Under the pieces are notes generated by a model. That model searched no databases. It worked only from the letters and a program-made list of their open reading frames with translations, and had not been told where the DNA came from. From contig JBQTIA010000001.1 of the NCBI GenBank assembly GCA_052388455.1, positions 23,853 through 87,852 of the forward strand: a stretch of 64,000 nt of DNA. The letters run 5' to 3'. Positions within the stretch are counted from its first letter, which is position 1, and the number at the start of each line of letters is the position of its first letter. Shown one piece after another: positions 27,962-37,218 of this stretch. Made by a program: the position numbers and the translations under genes. The stretch is from CAZSNH01 sp052388455 (GTDB lineage: Bacteria; Pseudomonadota; Alphaproteobacteria; Rhizobiales; Hyphomicrobiaceae).

Positions 27962-28138
27962 ATGAAAAGCATTGCAAACAAAGTCGGTAAAGCCGTTCTC
28001 TCGGGCGCGCTGGCGACCAGTCTGATCGTGGCGACCGCCGCCCCCTCGCACGCCAAGGGCCATCGCACTGCGGTCCTCGTCGGCACCATCCTTCTCGGCA
28101 CCGCCGTCATTGTCGCTGCCAGCAAGCGGCGGCGATGA
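27962..28138 (+). CDS. Small exported or membrane protein, unknown
   Basis: 58 residues starting MKSIANKVGKAV with AGGA about 10 nt upstream. A hydrophobic signal-like segment (LSGALATSLIVATAA) ends in APSHAKG, compatible with signal peptidase I cleavage after SHA. The mature part is then one further hydrophobic stretch (TAVLVGTILLGTAVIVAA) and a basic end SKRRR. It could be a two-segment membrane hairpin. No family is recognised. Codon use is normal for the window, and a strong hairpin follows the stop by 15 nt, supporting a real transcription unit. Upstream DNA is glycosidase debris. Confidence 0.65.
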   Translation: MKSIANKVGKAVLSGALATSLIVATAAPSHAKGHRTAVLVGTILLGTAVIVAASKRRR

Positions 28139-28152
28139 AATGACCTCTGCGG

Positions 28153-28195
28153 TCTCTCGCGGGCCATGTGTATTCGCGTAACGGCCCGCGAGAGA
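28153..28195. terminator. Long perfect hairpin, likely bidirectional terminator
   Basis: Thirteen-base-pair perfect stem, TCTCTCGCGGGCC (28153-28165) and GGCCCGCGAGAGA (28183-28195), with a 17-nt loop, between the small exported gene and the convergent acyl-CoA synthetase. There is no T-run on either side, so factor-independent efficiency is uncertain. Confidence 0.6.
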
Positions 28196-28247
28196 AGGTC
28201 GAGCGGCGCTCGCCCGGCCAGTCTGTCGGCGATATTCAGGCCGATCG

Positions 28248-29876
28248 TCAGGCCGATTTGGCCATGTCCCGGAGTTTGAATTTCTGGATTTTTCCGGTCG
28301 AGGTCTTCGGCACCTCGGTGAACACCACATGGCGCGGACATTTGAAGCGCGCCAGATGCTGCTGACACCAGCCGATCAATTCATCGGCAGTCGCCGTCGT
28401 TCCGGGCTTGGTCTCGATGAACGCGCACGGCGTCTCGCCCCATTTCTCGTCGGGCTTGGCGACGACGGCGCAATAGGCCACCGCGGGATGCTTGTAGAGA
28501 ACGTCCTCGACCTCGATCGAGGAAATGTTCTCGCCACCGGAAATGATCACGTCCTTCGAGCGGTCCTTCAACTGGATATAGCCGTCCGGGTGCAGCACCC
28601 CGAGATCGCCCGAGTGGAACCAACCGCCGGCGAAGACTTCATCGGTCGCCGCGGGATTTTTGAGATAGCCCTTCATGACGATATTTCCGCGGAACATGAC
28701 TTCGCCGAGCGTCTCTCCGTCGGCGGGCACGCGCGTCATGCTGACCGGGTCCATCACCGTCAGGCCCTCAAGCGCCGCATAGCGGACGCCCTGCCGGATG
28801 CGCTTCCCGGCCCGCTGCTCGGGGGCGAGGTCGTCCCAGGAGTCCTGCCATTCGTTGATCGTTGCAGGCCCGTAGGTTTCGGTCAGGCCGTAGAGGTGGG
28901 TCAGGTCGAAGCCGGCATCGACCATGGCATTGACCACCGCTTGTGGCGGGGGAGCGGCGGCATGATTGAACGCTACACGATGGGAAATGACGCGTTTTTC
29001 TTCCGGCTTGGCGTTGAGCAGCGTCGCCATGACGATCGGCGCGCCGGAAATGTGGGTGACTTTGTGCTCGACGATGGCCTCATACATGGAGGCTGCCCTG
29101 ACCCATCTGAGGCATACGTGTGTGCCCCCGACCAGGGACAGCGTCCAGGGGAAGCACCAGCCGTTGCAGTGGAACATCGGCAGCGTCCACAGGTAGATAG
29201 GGTGGCGCGTCATGCCGGTGGCGAAGGCGTTGGCGTAGCACATCAGGGCGGCGCCGCGGTGGTGGTAGACGACGCCTTTGGGATTGCCGGTGGTGCCGGA
29301 CGTATAGTTGAGCGCGATGGCGTCCCACTCGTCGTCGGGCATCCGCCACTCGAAATTCGGGTCGCCCGCGCTGACCACGGCCTCGTAGTCGAGTTGGGCG
29401 GGAAGCGCGTCGGGCTGCGGGAATTCCGGATCGTCGTAAACGATGACGATCGGCTGCACTTTTGCCAGCGCCAGCGCCGGCTTGATCAGGGAAGCGAACT
29501 CCCGGTCGACGATCAGCAGCTTCGTTTCGGCGTGGTCGAGCTGGAAGGCGATGATCGGCGGATCGAGGCGGGTGTTGATGGAATGCAGCACCGCGCCGGC
29601 CATTGGTACGCCGTAGTGGCATTCGAGCATCGGCGGCGTGTTGGACAGCATCACCGAAACGGTATCGCCGCGACCCATTCCGTGGCGAGCAAGCACCGAG
29701 GCGAGCCGGCAGCTGCGGGCATAGAACTCGCGGTAGGTCGTCCGTTGCCGACCGTGAATGATGGCCACATGATCGGGATAAACGGCGGCGGCCCGTTCGA
29801 ACAGCGTCAGCGGTGTCAGCGGCTGGTGGTTGGCCGCGTTGCGGCCTAGGTGATGCTCGTAAGGGTTGTCGGTCAT
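28248..29876 (-). CDS. AMP-forming acyl-CoA synthetase
   Basis: 542-residue ANL-superfamily ligase that activates a carboxylate to acyl-AMP and then acyl-CoA. Core motifs: P-loop LNYTSGTTGNPKGVVYHHRG near residues 179-198, GLTETYGPATINEW near 311-324 (A5), WFHSGDLGVLHPDGYIQLKDR (A7/A8, SGDLG), ISGGENISSIEVEDVL, and C-terminal lysine motif TSTGKIQKFKLR (A10). Length and motifs fit medium/long-chain or methylmercaptopropionate-type (DmdB-like) ligases; substrate cannot be assigned. ATG 29876 is chosen for the MTDNPYEHHLG start; an upstream frame to 29921 lacks a convincing ribosome site. No beta-oxidation genes adjoin it. Confidence 0.9.
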   Translation of the reverse strand: MTDNPYEHHLGRNAANHQPLTPLTLFERAAAVYPDHVAIIHGRQRTTYREFYARSCRLASVLARHGMGRGDTVSVMLSNTPPMLECHYGVPMAGAVLHSINTRLDPPIIAFQLDHAETKLLIVDREFASLIKPALALAKVQPIVIVYDDPEFPQPDALPAQLDYEAVVSAGDPNFEWRMPDDEWDAIALNYTSGTTGNPKGVVYHHRGAALMCYANAFATGMTRHPIYLWTLPMFHCNGWCFPWTLSLVGGTHVCLRWVRAASMYEAIVEHKVTHISGAPIVMATLLNAKPEEKRVISHRVAFNHAAAPPPQAVVNAMVDAGFDLTHLYGLTETYGPATINEWQDSWDDLAPEQRAGKRIRQGVRYAALEGLTVMDPVSMTRVPADGETLGEVMFRGNIVMKGYLKNPAATDEVFAGGWFHSGDLGVLHPDGYIQLKDRSKDVIISGGENISSIEVEDVLYKHPAVAYCAVVAKPDEKWGETPCAFIETKPGTTATADELIGWCQQHLARFKCPRHVVFTEVPKTSTGKIQKFKLRDMAKSA

Positions 29877-30088
29877 CTCGCGCCTGGCCCGTGCTCGGAA
29901 AGCCGACGCTAGCGAAGCCAATATGGCCGGGCAATGGCTAAGGTGTTCTCACGCCTATGCAACTGAAGGCTGCCGACGGGGTCGCCCGGGGCGGCCCGGC
30001 AGGCTCGAAATAATGTTTCTCATCGCCAGCTTGGCGTGTAAGCTTTTGGCAGGACAGTGGCAAAGCCGCTGGAAATCGTGAGGCGGAC

Positions 30089-30187
30089 ATGACCCAATCC
30101 CAATTCGAGGGCCTGGCGTTGTGGATCGTGCTGATGCTTCTGATGATGGTCCCCTGGGTCCTCGAGATCATCGGCGTTCTGCAATAA
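30089..30187 (+). CDS. 32-residue single-pass membrane peptide
   Basis: A short frame, MTQSQFEGLALW then IVLMLLMMVPWVLEIIGVLQ, is almost entirely one membrane helix after an 8-residue polar start. GAGG lies 5 nt before the ATG. Small peptides with this plan exist in Rhizobiales, but I recognise no named family and no partner gene: the acyl-CoA synthetase is divergent and DUF4170 is 400 bp away. It may be translated in its own right or be spurious; the Shine-Dalgarno and clean composition favour reality. Confidence 0.5.
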   Translation: MTQSQFEGLALWIVLMLLMMVPWVLEIIGVLQ

Positions 30188-30338
30188 CGCCGGCCCCGCA
30201 GGTTTAGACACCGCGGGCCCCGACTGACGTCAGCCCGAGAGCAGGCGTGCAAGACCGATGTATGACCGCGACCGCCACCCCGTGACACCTCGGGTCGCCG
30301 GGCGGAGCGGCGTGTCGGGCCGCTGGCCGGGAACGCAA

Positions 30339-30375
30339 TTCGGCGCGAACGGGATTTCCCCCCGTCCGCGCCGAA
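30339..30375. other. Intergenic hairpin in the 30188-30586 gap
   Basis: Stem TTCGGCGCG/CGCGCCGAA continued after one mismatch by ACGGG/CCCGT, loop ATTTCCC. It lies in a 400-bp gap with no supported gene. Twelve bases later (30386-30401) comes CCTGTTGACTTCTGAG, identical to 833-848 inside the candidate sRNA near rcdA. No terminator follows, so I call it only a structured element. Confidence 0.5.
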
Positions 30376-30586
30376 ATGTTGCTCGCCTGTTGACTTCTGA
30401 GGGGCCGTCTCGCGCGACCGTGCTGGTGAGATTGCCACAGGGGCATTCAAAACATCCTAAGGAATAGCGTAAAGCTGCAGTGAAAGGGCGTCCGATACCG
30501 CTGCGATGCAACAAGCCGACGGGCCGGTGGTATCGGTGGGCTGCCGAGGCTGGCAGGTGCCAGACGTGGCGAACAAGGGGTTGGCG

Positions 30587-30853
30587 ATGGCAACGGCGGG
30601 GCGGGGACCTCACAAGCAGCGGCTGCATCTCGTGTTCGGCGGTGAGTTGACCACGCTGGACGGCGTGGATTTCCGCGATCTCGGCGCGCTCGACATGGTC
30701 GGCGTGTTCCCCGACTACGAGTCCGCGCACGCGGCCTGGAAGGCAGCCGCTCAGCGCACGGTCGACAACGCGGCCATGCGCTACTTCATTGTCCACCTGC
30801 ACCGGCTGCTCGATCCGCAGACCGCGCAGGGGGATGGCGCAGCCGTCGGCTGA
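30587..30853 (+). CDS. DUF4170 family protein
   Basis: 88 residues. The DUF4170 signature is complete: QRLHLVFGGELTTLDGVDF near residues 11-29, LDMVGVFPDYESAHAAWKAAAQ, RTVDNAAMRYFIVHLHRLLDP near 59-79. The family is small, cytosolic and of unknown function; in Rhizobiales it is found beside the lipid A genes waaA and lpxK, as here. ATG 30587 follows AAGGGG; a longer reading from 30506 adds 27 residues unlike other members. msbA starts 51 nt downstream, in the same direction. Confidence 0.87.
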   Translation: MATAGRGPHKQRLHLVFGGELTTLDGVDFRDLGALDMVGVFPDYESAHAAWKAAAQRTVDNAAMRYFIVHLHRLLDPQTAQGDGAAVG

Positions 30854-30904
30854 CGGCGCGCTCCCCGCGTCCGGCTGTCATAGACCGGGCGTCAAAGGCG
30901 AACG

Positions 30905-32821
30905 ATGAAACCGGCGACCTTCGCCGCCGGTATTGAGCTTTGGAGATGGGCCGCAGGAGCTGGCGTGGCAGACGGAAATATTCGCGCGACAGAACCGGCC
31001 GACAGCGGACGCGGCAAGCGTGATCGCCGCCGCATCCCTCTCGACGCCCATGCGCGCGGACTTCTCGGACGCTTTCTCAGGGACTGGATCTTTCCGCGCT
31101 GGCGCGAGATCGCCATCGCGACGGCGCTGACGGCGGCACTGGCCGCAGCGACGGGCGCCTATCCGCTGGTCATCAAGTTTTCCTTCGACACGCTGATGAA
31201 GGGTGATGCAGCCTGGCTGCCGTGGGTGCTGGCGGCCATCGTGACGATCACCGCCGCACGCAGCATTTTTCTCTACCTCCAGACGGTCGCCACGCAGCGC
31301 ATCGTGCTGCGCACGACGACCGACATCCAGCGCCGCGCGTTCGCGCACCTGATGAGCGCGGACTTCGCTCGCCTGTCCCGCGATGCGCCGGGACGGCTGA
31401 TGTCCAAGCTGACCAACGACGTCGGATTCATTCAGCACGCCACACAGGCCGCTCTCAATACGGTGATGCGCGACACGCTGAGCGTCATCGCGCTCGTCGT
31501 ATCGATGTTCTATCTCGACTGGGTGCTCTCGCTGATCGTGCTCGGAGTCTATCCGTTCGCGGCCGTGCCGATCACCGTCATCGCCCGTCGTCTGCGGCGC
31601 AACGCGTCGCGCACCCAGCAGGAGCTCGGCGGCATGACGGCGCTGCTCTCCGAGAAGCTCGGCGGCGCCCGCCTGATCAAGACGTTCCGGCTGGAAAACT
31701 ACGCCACCCAGCGGCTCAATCAGAGCTTCGAGCAGGTCTACAAGCTGCGCCTGAAGGCGGTCGGCAACCGGGCCCGGCTCGAATCGATCCTCGAAGCGCT
31801 GGGCGGGCTGGCGGTGGCGGGCGTCATCGCGCTCGCCTACTGGCGCATCGCCAACGGCATCTCGACGGTCGGCGATTTCATGGGCTTCACCACGGCGCTC
31901 TTGATGTCGGCGCAGCCGATCCGGTCCGTCGGCAACCTCATGGCGCGGGTGCAGGAAGGGCTGGCCGCGGCCGAGAGCATCTACACGCTGCTCGACGAGA
32001 AACCGCAGATCGTCGACCGGCCTGACGCCAAGCCCCTGCACGTCAAATCCGGTACGATCCGTTTCGACGACGTCTCGTTCCGCTACGAGGGCAACAGCGA
32101 CGTGGCCGCGGTGTCGGGCTTTTCGCTCGACATTTCCGGCGGCAAGACGGTTGCGTTCGTCGGCCGCTCGGGGGCCGGCAAGACGACGGTCATCAATCTG
32201 GTGCCGCGCCTGTTCGACGCCACCGAGGGACGCATCACGATCGTCGGCGTGGATATCCGTGACGTGACGCTCGAATCCCTCCGCGGCGCCATTTCCATCG
32301 TCAGCCAGGATACGACGCTGTTCGACGACACTATCCGCGCCAACATCGCCCTCGGGCGGCTCGGCGCGTCCGAGGCGGACATCGTTGCCGCGGCGGAGGC
32401 GGCGGCCGCCCACGAGTTCATTCTCGCGCAGCCGCAGGGCTACGATACGGTGATCGGTGATCGCGGCCAGCGCCTCTCCGGCGGCCAGCGCCAGCGGCTC
32501 GCGCTTGCCCGCGCGATTCTCAAGGATGCGCCGATCCTGCTGCTCGACGAGGCGACCAGCGCGCTCGATACGGAATCCGAGCGGCTGGTGCAGGACGCGC
32601 TCGCGCGTTTCACCCGCAACCGCACGACTCTGGTCATCGCCCACCGCCTCTCGACCGTGCAGAACGCCGATCTCATCTCAGTCATGGAGGACGGCCGGCT
32701 GGTGGAACTCGGCACGCACGCCGATCTGAACGCCCGCGGCGGAACCTACGCGCGGCTGGCCCGCTCCCAGCTCCTCGCCGATACGAGCGCGGAGCCGGCT
32801 CGCCAGACGGCCGCGCAATAG
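30905..32821 (+). CDS. msbA: Lipid exporter ABC transporter, MsbA-like
   Basis: 638-residue half transporter with fused membrane and nucleotide-binding domains. Six predicted helices lie between residues about 60 and 340 (EIAIATALTAALAAATGAYP; LPWVLAAIVTITAARSIFLYL; LSVIALVVSMFYLDWVLSLIV). The ATPase has Walker A GRSGAGKTT near 419, Q-loop IVSQDTTLF, signature RLSGGQRQR near 522, Walker B ILLLDEATS and H-loop AHRLST. MsbA flips lipid A-core across the inner membrane; location between DUF4170 and waaA/lpxK supports this rather than a multidrug role. The first 40 residues are unusual and polar; GTG 30965 is a possible later start. Confidence 0.88.
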   Translation: MKPATFAAGIELWRWAAGAGVADGNIRATEPADSGRGKRDRRRIPLDAHARGLLGRFLRDWIFPRWREIAIATALTAALAAATGAYPLVIKFSFDTLMKGDAAWLPWVLAAIVTITAARSIFLYLQTVATQRIVLRTTTDIQRRAFAHLMSADFARLSRDAPGRLMSKLTNDVGFIQHATQAALNTVMRDTLSVIALVVSMFYLDWVLSLIVLGVYPFAAVPITVIARRLRRNASRTQQELGGMTALLSEKLGGARLIKTFRLENYATQRLNQSFEQVYKLRLKAVGNRARLESILEALGGLAVAGVIALAYWRIANGISTVGDFMGFTTALLMSAQPIRSVGNLMARVQEGLAAAESIYTLLDEKPQIVDRPDAKPLHVKSGTIRFDDVSFRYEGNSDVAAVSGFSLDISGGKTVAFVGRSGAGKTTVINLVPRLFDATEGRITIVGVDIRDVTLESLRGAISIVSQDTTLFDDTIRANIALGRLGASEADIVAAAEAAAAHEFILAQPQGYDTVIGDRGQRLSGGQRQRLALARAILKDAPILLLDEATSALDTESERLVQDALARFTRNRTTLVIAHRLSTVQNADLISVMEDGRLVELGTHADLNARGGTYARLARSQLLADTSAEPARQTAAQ

Positions 32822-32833
32822 GCAGACCGTCGG

Positions 32834-33538
32834 CTACTCTCGCCGCAAAACACCGCGTACGAGCCGGTTCGCCCAGCCCTGCGCCTTGAACGAGTGCTGC
32901 AGATCGTCCGCGTCGTAGGTGGTCTCCACCCATTCCAGGAACGACATCGAGGTCGCCGCGGTGTCGGCAAGATAGCGCTCGAAAAACGCGTCGAGAATCC
33001 CCGTATCGGCCTGCCGGATGTGACCGAAGCGGAATGCGAGCTGACGGCGCGCCTCCGCAATCGGCACGCCGTGCTTGAAGTGCAGATAGAGCGCGCTCAT
33101 CAGGCCGGCCCGGTCGGCGCCGGATTTACAGTGGAACAGCACCGGCTCGTCCAGGCGTCCGATGAGATCGCTGGCGGCCAGGATGACGGCTCGCGTCGGC
33201 GCCCCGCGCGATTTCATCGGGAAGTCGATCAGCGTCACGCCGTGCACCGCGCACGCGGCGCGCTCCAGCTCGTAGGTCGAGGTCTTCATGCGCCCGCGCA
33301 GATTGACGATGGTGCGCAGGCCCTTGCGGCTGAGGGCTCGGATCTGGTGCGGCAGGGGCTGTGCGCTGCGCCAGACCCCATCCGATAGGCGGTGCCGGTT
33401 CGGATAGGCCAGGCGCAGCCACAGATGATCGAACACCAGCATGTGCAGCGTCTGCGCGCCGGGTCCGAGGTGGCGGCGCACCGGGGCGGGCATTCGGGCG
33501 ACGAACGCTTCGCGCCACTCCGCCGTCATGCGCTTCAT
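32834..33538 (-). CDS. Tyrosine/dual-specificity phosphatase-like protein
   Basis: 234 residues from ATG 33538 (MKRMTAEW; a TTG at 33580 would add 14). The catalytic P-loop FHCKSGADRAG near residues 133-143 is the Cys-X5-Arg signature of cysteine phosphatases. GVWRSAQPLPHQIRALSRKG near 58-77 and TIVNLRGRM match the DSP-like fold found in bacterial phosphatases of this type. The C-terminal part is helical (FRFGHIRQADTGILDAFFERYL). There are no membrane segments. It is convergent with msbA inside the lipid A block, which hints at a role in envelope lipid or sugar dephosphorylation, but the substrate may equally be a phosphoprotein. Confidence 0.82.
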   Translation of the reverse strand: MKRMTAEWREAFVARMPAPVRRHLGPGAQTLHMLVFDHLWLRLAYPNRHRLSDGVWRSAQPLPHQIRALSRKGLRTIVNLRGRMKTSTYELERAACAVHGVTLIDFPMKSRGAPTRAVILAASDLIGRLDEPVLFHCKSGADRAGLMSALYLHFKHGVPIAEARRQLAFRFGHIRQADTGILDAFFERYLADTAATSMSFLEWVETTYDADDLQHSFKAQGWANRLVRGVLRRE

Positions 33539-33898
33539 GGCGCGGCGCGCGCGCTTGGCAGGTCCCGCCTTTGGTCGCAAGTCGTCGGTGTCCTACATCG
33601 GAAGCCGTGCACATGCGCCCGCGGGTCGGTCACGCGGAGCGGACCCGGGCCCGCCCTGGTCGCGGCTGGCATTTGTGCAGCCTGGATATTCGCTATAACA
33701 CCCTCCCGCAAGGGGCTCGTCCGGCTTGTTTCGTGTGCCTCGCGGGCAGAGCGGCCGCCGTCCGGCATTCCGCTGCTGCGGTGGGCCGAGGACGGTCGTA
33801 CGGAGCCGCTGTCGGCGTGACGCCGTCCGCGCCTCGGCCATGCGTTGACACCCGGCCGGCGTGTGAGATTGTCGGGCGGTGCGAGGAACCCAAATTCG

Positions 33899-35929
33899 AT
33901 GGTCATGACGCCCGAGCAGAAGCGGCGATACGGCAAGCTCGCCGGCCGGGCGGCTGCGCGTTTGATCGGCCTCGTGCATCGCACGTCGCGCGTCGTGTTC
34001 GAGCCCGCAGACGCGCGCGACCGGCTGGCGCGAAACAACCCCGCCATCGTCGCCGCCTGGCACGGGCAGTTCATGATGCTGGCCAGCGAGCGGCCGGAGG
34101 GCGTACCGTTCACGGCCATGGTGGCGCGTCATGGCGATGCCGAGGTGATCGGTGAAGCGATGGCGCTGGTCGGAGTCGAGCTCATTCGCGGTGCTGGAGC
34201 CGGCGCGCGGGCCAAGGACCGCGGCGGTGCTCATGCCTTGAGAGCGGCGCTGGCCGCGCTCGATGCCGGCAAGTCTATCGTCATGACGGCGGATGTGCCG
34301 CCGGGACCGGCCCGCGTCGCCGGAACCGGCATCGTGACGCTGGCGCGACTTTCGGGCCGGCCGATCGTACCGGCGGCCGTCGCCTCCTCGCGGTACACCT
34401 CGCTCGACACCTGGAGCCGGATGACGATCAATCTTCCGTGGTCGACGCTCGCCTATGTCGTGGGCGAGCCGATCTTCGTTCCCCGCGAAGCGGCACCACT
34501 CGAAGTCGAGGCCAAGCGCAAGGAGGTCGAGGTGGCTTTGAACGCCATCACGCGCCGGGCCTACGCTCTGGCCGGCGCCGATCCGGCCCGCGCAACGCCG
34601 CCGGGTCTCGTCGATCCGCTTGCAAAGCCGGCCGCGGCCGGGTTCCGATTGAAAGCCTACCGGGCCGCGACAACGCTGTTGCGACCGGCCGCGCCCCTGC
34701 TTTTGAAGATGCGCGAGCGCAGCGGAAAGGAGGATGCCGCCCGACGGAATGAGCGTTTCGGCAAGGCCAGTGCCGCGCGCAAGCCGGGTCCGCTCGTCTG
34801 GGTGCACGCGGCCAGCGTCGGCGAGGCCAATGCGGTGCTGCCTCTGGTCGAGAAACTCGGAGAAACGCGATCCGACCTGTCATTCCTGCTCACCACGGGA
34901 ACTGTGACCTCGGCCGGCATCGTAGCGCGCAGGCTGAACGGCAACGGCGTGCACCAGTACGTGCCGATCGACGCGCGCGACTGCGTCAATGCCTTCCTCG
35001 ATCATTGGCGGCCCGATCTCGCTGTATTCACCGAATCCGAAATCTGGCCGAACCTCGTTCTCGAAACCGCGGACCGCGGCGTCCCACTGGTGCTCGTCAA
35101 CGCCCGTATGTCGAACAAGAGCTACGGTCGCTGGCGCCGGCGGCCGACCGCCTCGCAGCCGATCTTCAACCGCTTCTCGCTCGTCGTTGCCCAGAACGAG
35201 AAGCTGGCGCGGAGATTCGGGGAGCTGGGTGCCCGCAACGTGATCTTCGCCGGCAACCTGAAGATCGACGCTCCACCGCCGGCCGTCGATGCGGCCGAGA
35301 GCGCGCGACTGAAGCAGGCCGTCGCCGGCCGGCCGATCGTCGTGGCCGCCAGCACGCATCCCGGCGAGGAGGAGATGGTGGCCGGCGCGCACCGGCGGAT
35401 TGCGGCGGATGTGGACGGGCTGCTGACCGTCATAGCGCCGCGCCATCCCGAGCGCGGTCCCGCCGTTGCCGAGCTTCTGAAAGGGCTTGGCTTCCGCATC
35501 GCGCAGCGCTCCCTCGGCGAGGTGCCCTCCGTTGCGACCGAAGTTTACATCGCCGACACCATCGGCGAATTGGGAATGCTTTACGCGCTGGCCCCCGTCG
35601 CCTTCATCGGCGGCTCGCTCGCCGACCGCGGTGGGCAGAACCCCATCGAGGCCGTGCGCCTCGGGGCCGCCGTCATCACCGGTCCGCACACCGCGAACTT
35701 TCGCGATGCCTACCGCACGCTGCTGCGCCACAAGGGCGTGATCGAAGTGCGCTCCGTCGAAGAGCTGGCGACCGCTGCCGCAAAGCTGCTGCGAGAGGAA
35801 GAGTTCCGACAGCACCTGCGCTCCGGCGCCGAGATGGGCCTGCAGGTGCTCGGCGGCGCGCTGGATCGGACGCTCGAAGCGCTGGAGCCCTACCTCCCCA
35901 CCGACGAGAGGCTTCGGCGTGCGTCTTGA
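33899..35929 (+). CDS. waaA: Fusion: DUF374 acyltransferase + Kdo transferase (WaaA)
   Basis: 676 residues, two enzymes in one chain. Residues 1 to about 235 are a DUF374 lysophospholipid acyltransferase-like domain (IVAAWHGQFMML with the catalytic-type His, VARHGDAEVIGEAMAL, VELIRGAGAGARAKDRGG, MTADVPPGPARV, GRPIVPAAVASSRY). Residues about 248-676 are Kdo transferase: VWVHAASVGEANAVLPLVEKL near 301-321, TESEIWPNL near 378-386, ARMSNKSYGRW, AASTHPGEEE near 482, FIGGSLADRGGQNPIEA near 577-593. Rhizobia encode these as adjacent genes; here no stop separates them. WaaA adds Kdo to lipid IVA at the inner membrane. ATG 33899 gives MVMTPEQKRRYG; lpxK overlaps its end by 11 nt. Confidence 0.92.
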   Translation: MVMTPEQKRRYGKLAGRAAARLIGLVHRTSRVVFEPADARDRLARNNPAIVAAWHGQFMMLASERPEGVPFTAMVARHGDAEVIGEAMALVGVELIRGAGAGARAKDRGGAHALRAALAALDAGKSIVMTADVPPGPARVAGTGIVTLARLSGRPIVPAAVASSRYTSLDTWSRMTINLPWSTLAYVVGEPIFVPREAAPLEVEAKRKEVEVALNAITRRAYALAGADPARATPPGLVDPLAKPAAAGFRLKAYRAATTLLRPAAPLLLKMRERSGKEDAARRNERFGKASAARKPGPLVWVHAASVGEANAVLPLVEKLGETRSDLSFLLTTGTVTSAGIVARRLNGNGVHQYVPIDARDCVNAFLDHWRPDLAVFTESEIWPNLVLETADRGVPLVLVNARMSNKSYGRWRRRPTASQPIFNRFSLVVAQNEKLARRFGELGARNVIFAGNLKIDAPPPAVDAAESARLKQAVAGRPIVVAASTHPGEEEMVAGAHRRIAADVDGLLTVIAPRHPERGPAVAELLKGLGFRIAQRSLGEVPSVATEVYIADTIGELGMLYALAPVAFIGGSLADRGGQNPIEAVRLGAAVITGPHTANFRDAYRTLLRHKGVIEVRSVEELATAAAKLLREEEFRQHLRSGAEMGLQVLGGALDRTLEALEPYLPTDERLRRAS

Positions 35930-36974
35930 CGAGCCCGGCTGGTGGTACGGGGCGACACGAGCCGAGGCCATCGCAGCCCGCGGCCTGTCACCACTCGGCC
36001 GACTCTATGGCCATCTCGTGCAGCGGCGGTTCAAAGCCACGACGGCCTATCGTTCGCGTCTGCCCGTCGTCTGCGTCGGCAATCTCACGGCGGGCGGAAC
36101 CGGCAAGACTCCGCTGGTGGCGTTCATCGCACAGCTGCTGAAAGCCGCCGGGTGCCATCCCGTTATACTTTCCCGGGGACATGGCGGGCGTCTCGCGGGT
36201 CCGCACTGGGTGGCGCCGGGGATCGATACGGCGCACGATTGCGGAGACGAGCCGCTGCTGCTGGCGGACGTGGCGACCGTCATGGTGGCCCGCGACCGGC
36301 GGGCGGGAGCGATGATGATCGAGCGCAGCGAGCGGCCGGCAGACGTCATCGTCATGGACGACGGCTTGCAGAACCCGTCACTGATCAAGGATCTCGTCAT
36401 CGCCGTGGTCGATGGCCTCCGCGGATTCGGCAATGGCGAGATCATTCCGGCCGGGCCGCTCAGAGCGCCGCTCGATTTTCAGCTCGGCCTCACGGATTGC
36501 ATTGTCGTGAATGGCGGCGCCGGGCCATCCGCGGCGCCGGTGCTCGACCGCATCGAAGGGCTGCGGCGGGATTTTCTCGGACCCGTTCTCTCGGCGCACG
36601 TTGAGCCGGCTGAGACTGCGGACTGGCTCCCCGGGCAGGATGTCGTCGCCTACGCCGGCATTGGACATCCGCAGCGCGTGTTCGACATGATTGCCGCGCT
36701 CGGCGGCCATGTCGTCGAGGCGATTGCCTTCGCCGATCATCATGCCTTCAGCGATGCGGATGCGCGCCGGCTGCTGACGCTCGCGATCGAGCGCAAAGCG
36801 ATGCTGGTGACGACCGCCAAAGACCGGGCGCGGCTGATCGGCGGCCGGGGCGCTCTGGCCGATCTGGCGGCGGCTTCGCGTGTACTGCACGTGCGTCTCG
36901 CCTTCAGTACCCGCGACCGAGAGCGTCTCGTCGCGCTACTCGATGCAGCGATGAAGGGTGGCGGTCGGGAATGA
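35919..36974 (+). CDS. lpxK: Tetraacyldisaccharide 4'-kinase
   Basis: 351-residue P-loop kinase that phosphorylates the 4' position of the lipid A disaccharide at the inner membrane. Seen: start EPGWWYGATRAEA, Walker A VGNLTAGGTGKTPLV near residues 53-67, ILSRGHGGRL near 83-92, GDEPLLLA near 109-116, VIVMDDGLQNPSL near 147-159, AYAGIGHPQRVFDMI near 245-259 and FADHHAFSDAD. The GTG start at 35919 lies within the last codons of the waaA fusion, so translation is coupled. It ends 10 nt before the convergent DUF2093 stop. Confidence 0.94.
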   Translation: MRLDEPGWWYGATRAEAIAARGLSPLGRLYGHLVQRRFKATTAYRSRLPVVCVGNLTAGGTGKTPLVAFIAQLLKAAGCHPVILSRGHGGRLAGPHWVAPGIDTAHDCGDEPLLLADVATVMVARDRRAGAMMIERSERPADVIVMDDGLQNPSLIKDLVIAVVDGLRGFGNGEIIPAGPLRAPLDFQLGLTDCIVVNGGAGPSAAPVLDRIEGLRRDFLGPVLSAHVEPAETADWLPGQDVVAYAGIGHPQRVFDMIAALGGHVVEAIAFADHHAFSDADARRLLTLAIERKAMLVTTAKDRARLIGGRGALADLAAASRVLHVRLAFSTRDRERLVALLDAAMKGGGRE

Positions 36975-36984
36975 CGGATCGACG

Positions 36985-37218
36985 TCAGGCGGAGCGGCGG
37001 TTGCGGACCACGTCGAGGTAGCGCTGCAGCGAGACTTCCGCCGACGCATAGGGCTCCTGCAATTCGACGCTCCAGTATCTGAGATCGGGCAGTTCGATCT
37101 CTTTACCGGTAACCGCGCAGCGCACGAAATCCCCGTGCGACACCACCTCGAACTCGCCGTCCTTGTAGCGGACGCGCGCCTCACCCCTGAGGCCGAAAAA
37201 CTTTTCGATGCGGTTCAT
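36985..37218 (-). CDS. DUF2093 family protein
   Basis: 77 residues starting MNRIEKFFGLRGEARVRY; the block DGEFEVVSHGDFVRCAVTG near residues 20-38 followed by LPDLRYWSVELQEPYAS near 43-59 is the DUF2093 pattern. It is a short soluble protein, probably a beta-rich, zinc-ribbon-like fold without the cysteines; only one Cys is present. Function unknown. In Rhizobiales the family is fixed between lpxK and xseA, as here. It is downstream of xseA on the same strand, separated by repeat family B copy 2. Confidence 0.87.
   Translation of the reverse strand: MNRIEKFFGLRGEARVRYKDGEFEVVSHGDFVRCAVTGKEIELPDLRYWSVELQEPYASAEVSLQRYLDVVRNRRSA

Noticed and set aside
28329..29849. A 506-codon open frame opposite the acyl-CoA synthetase.
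   Set aside because: Shadow frame; the minus strand carries every ANL motif.
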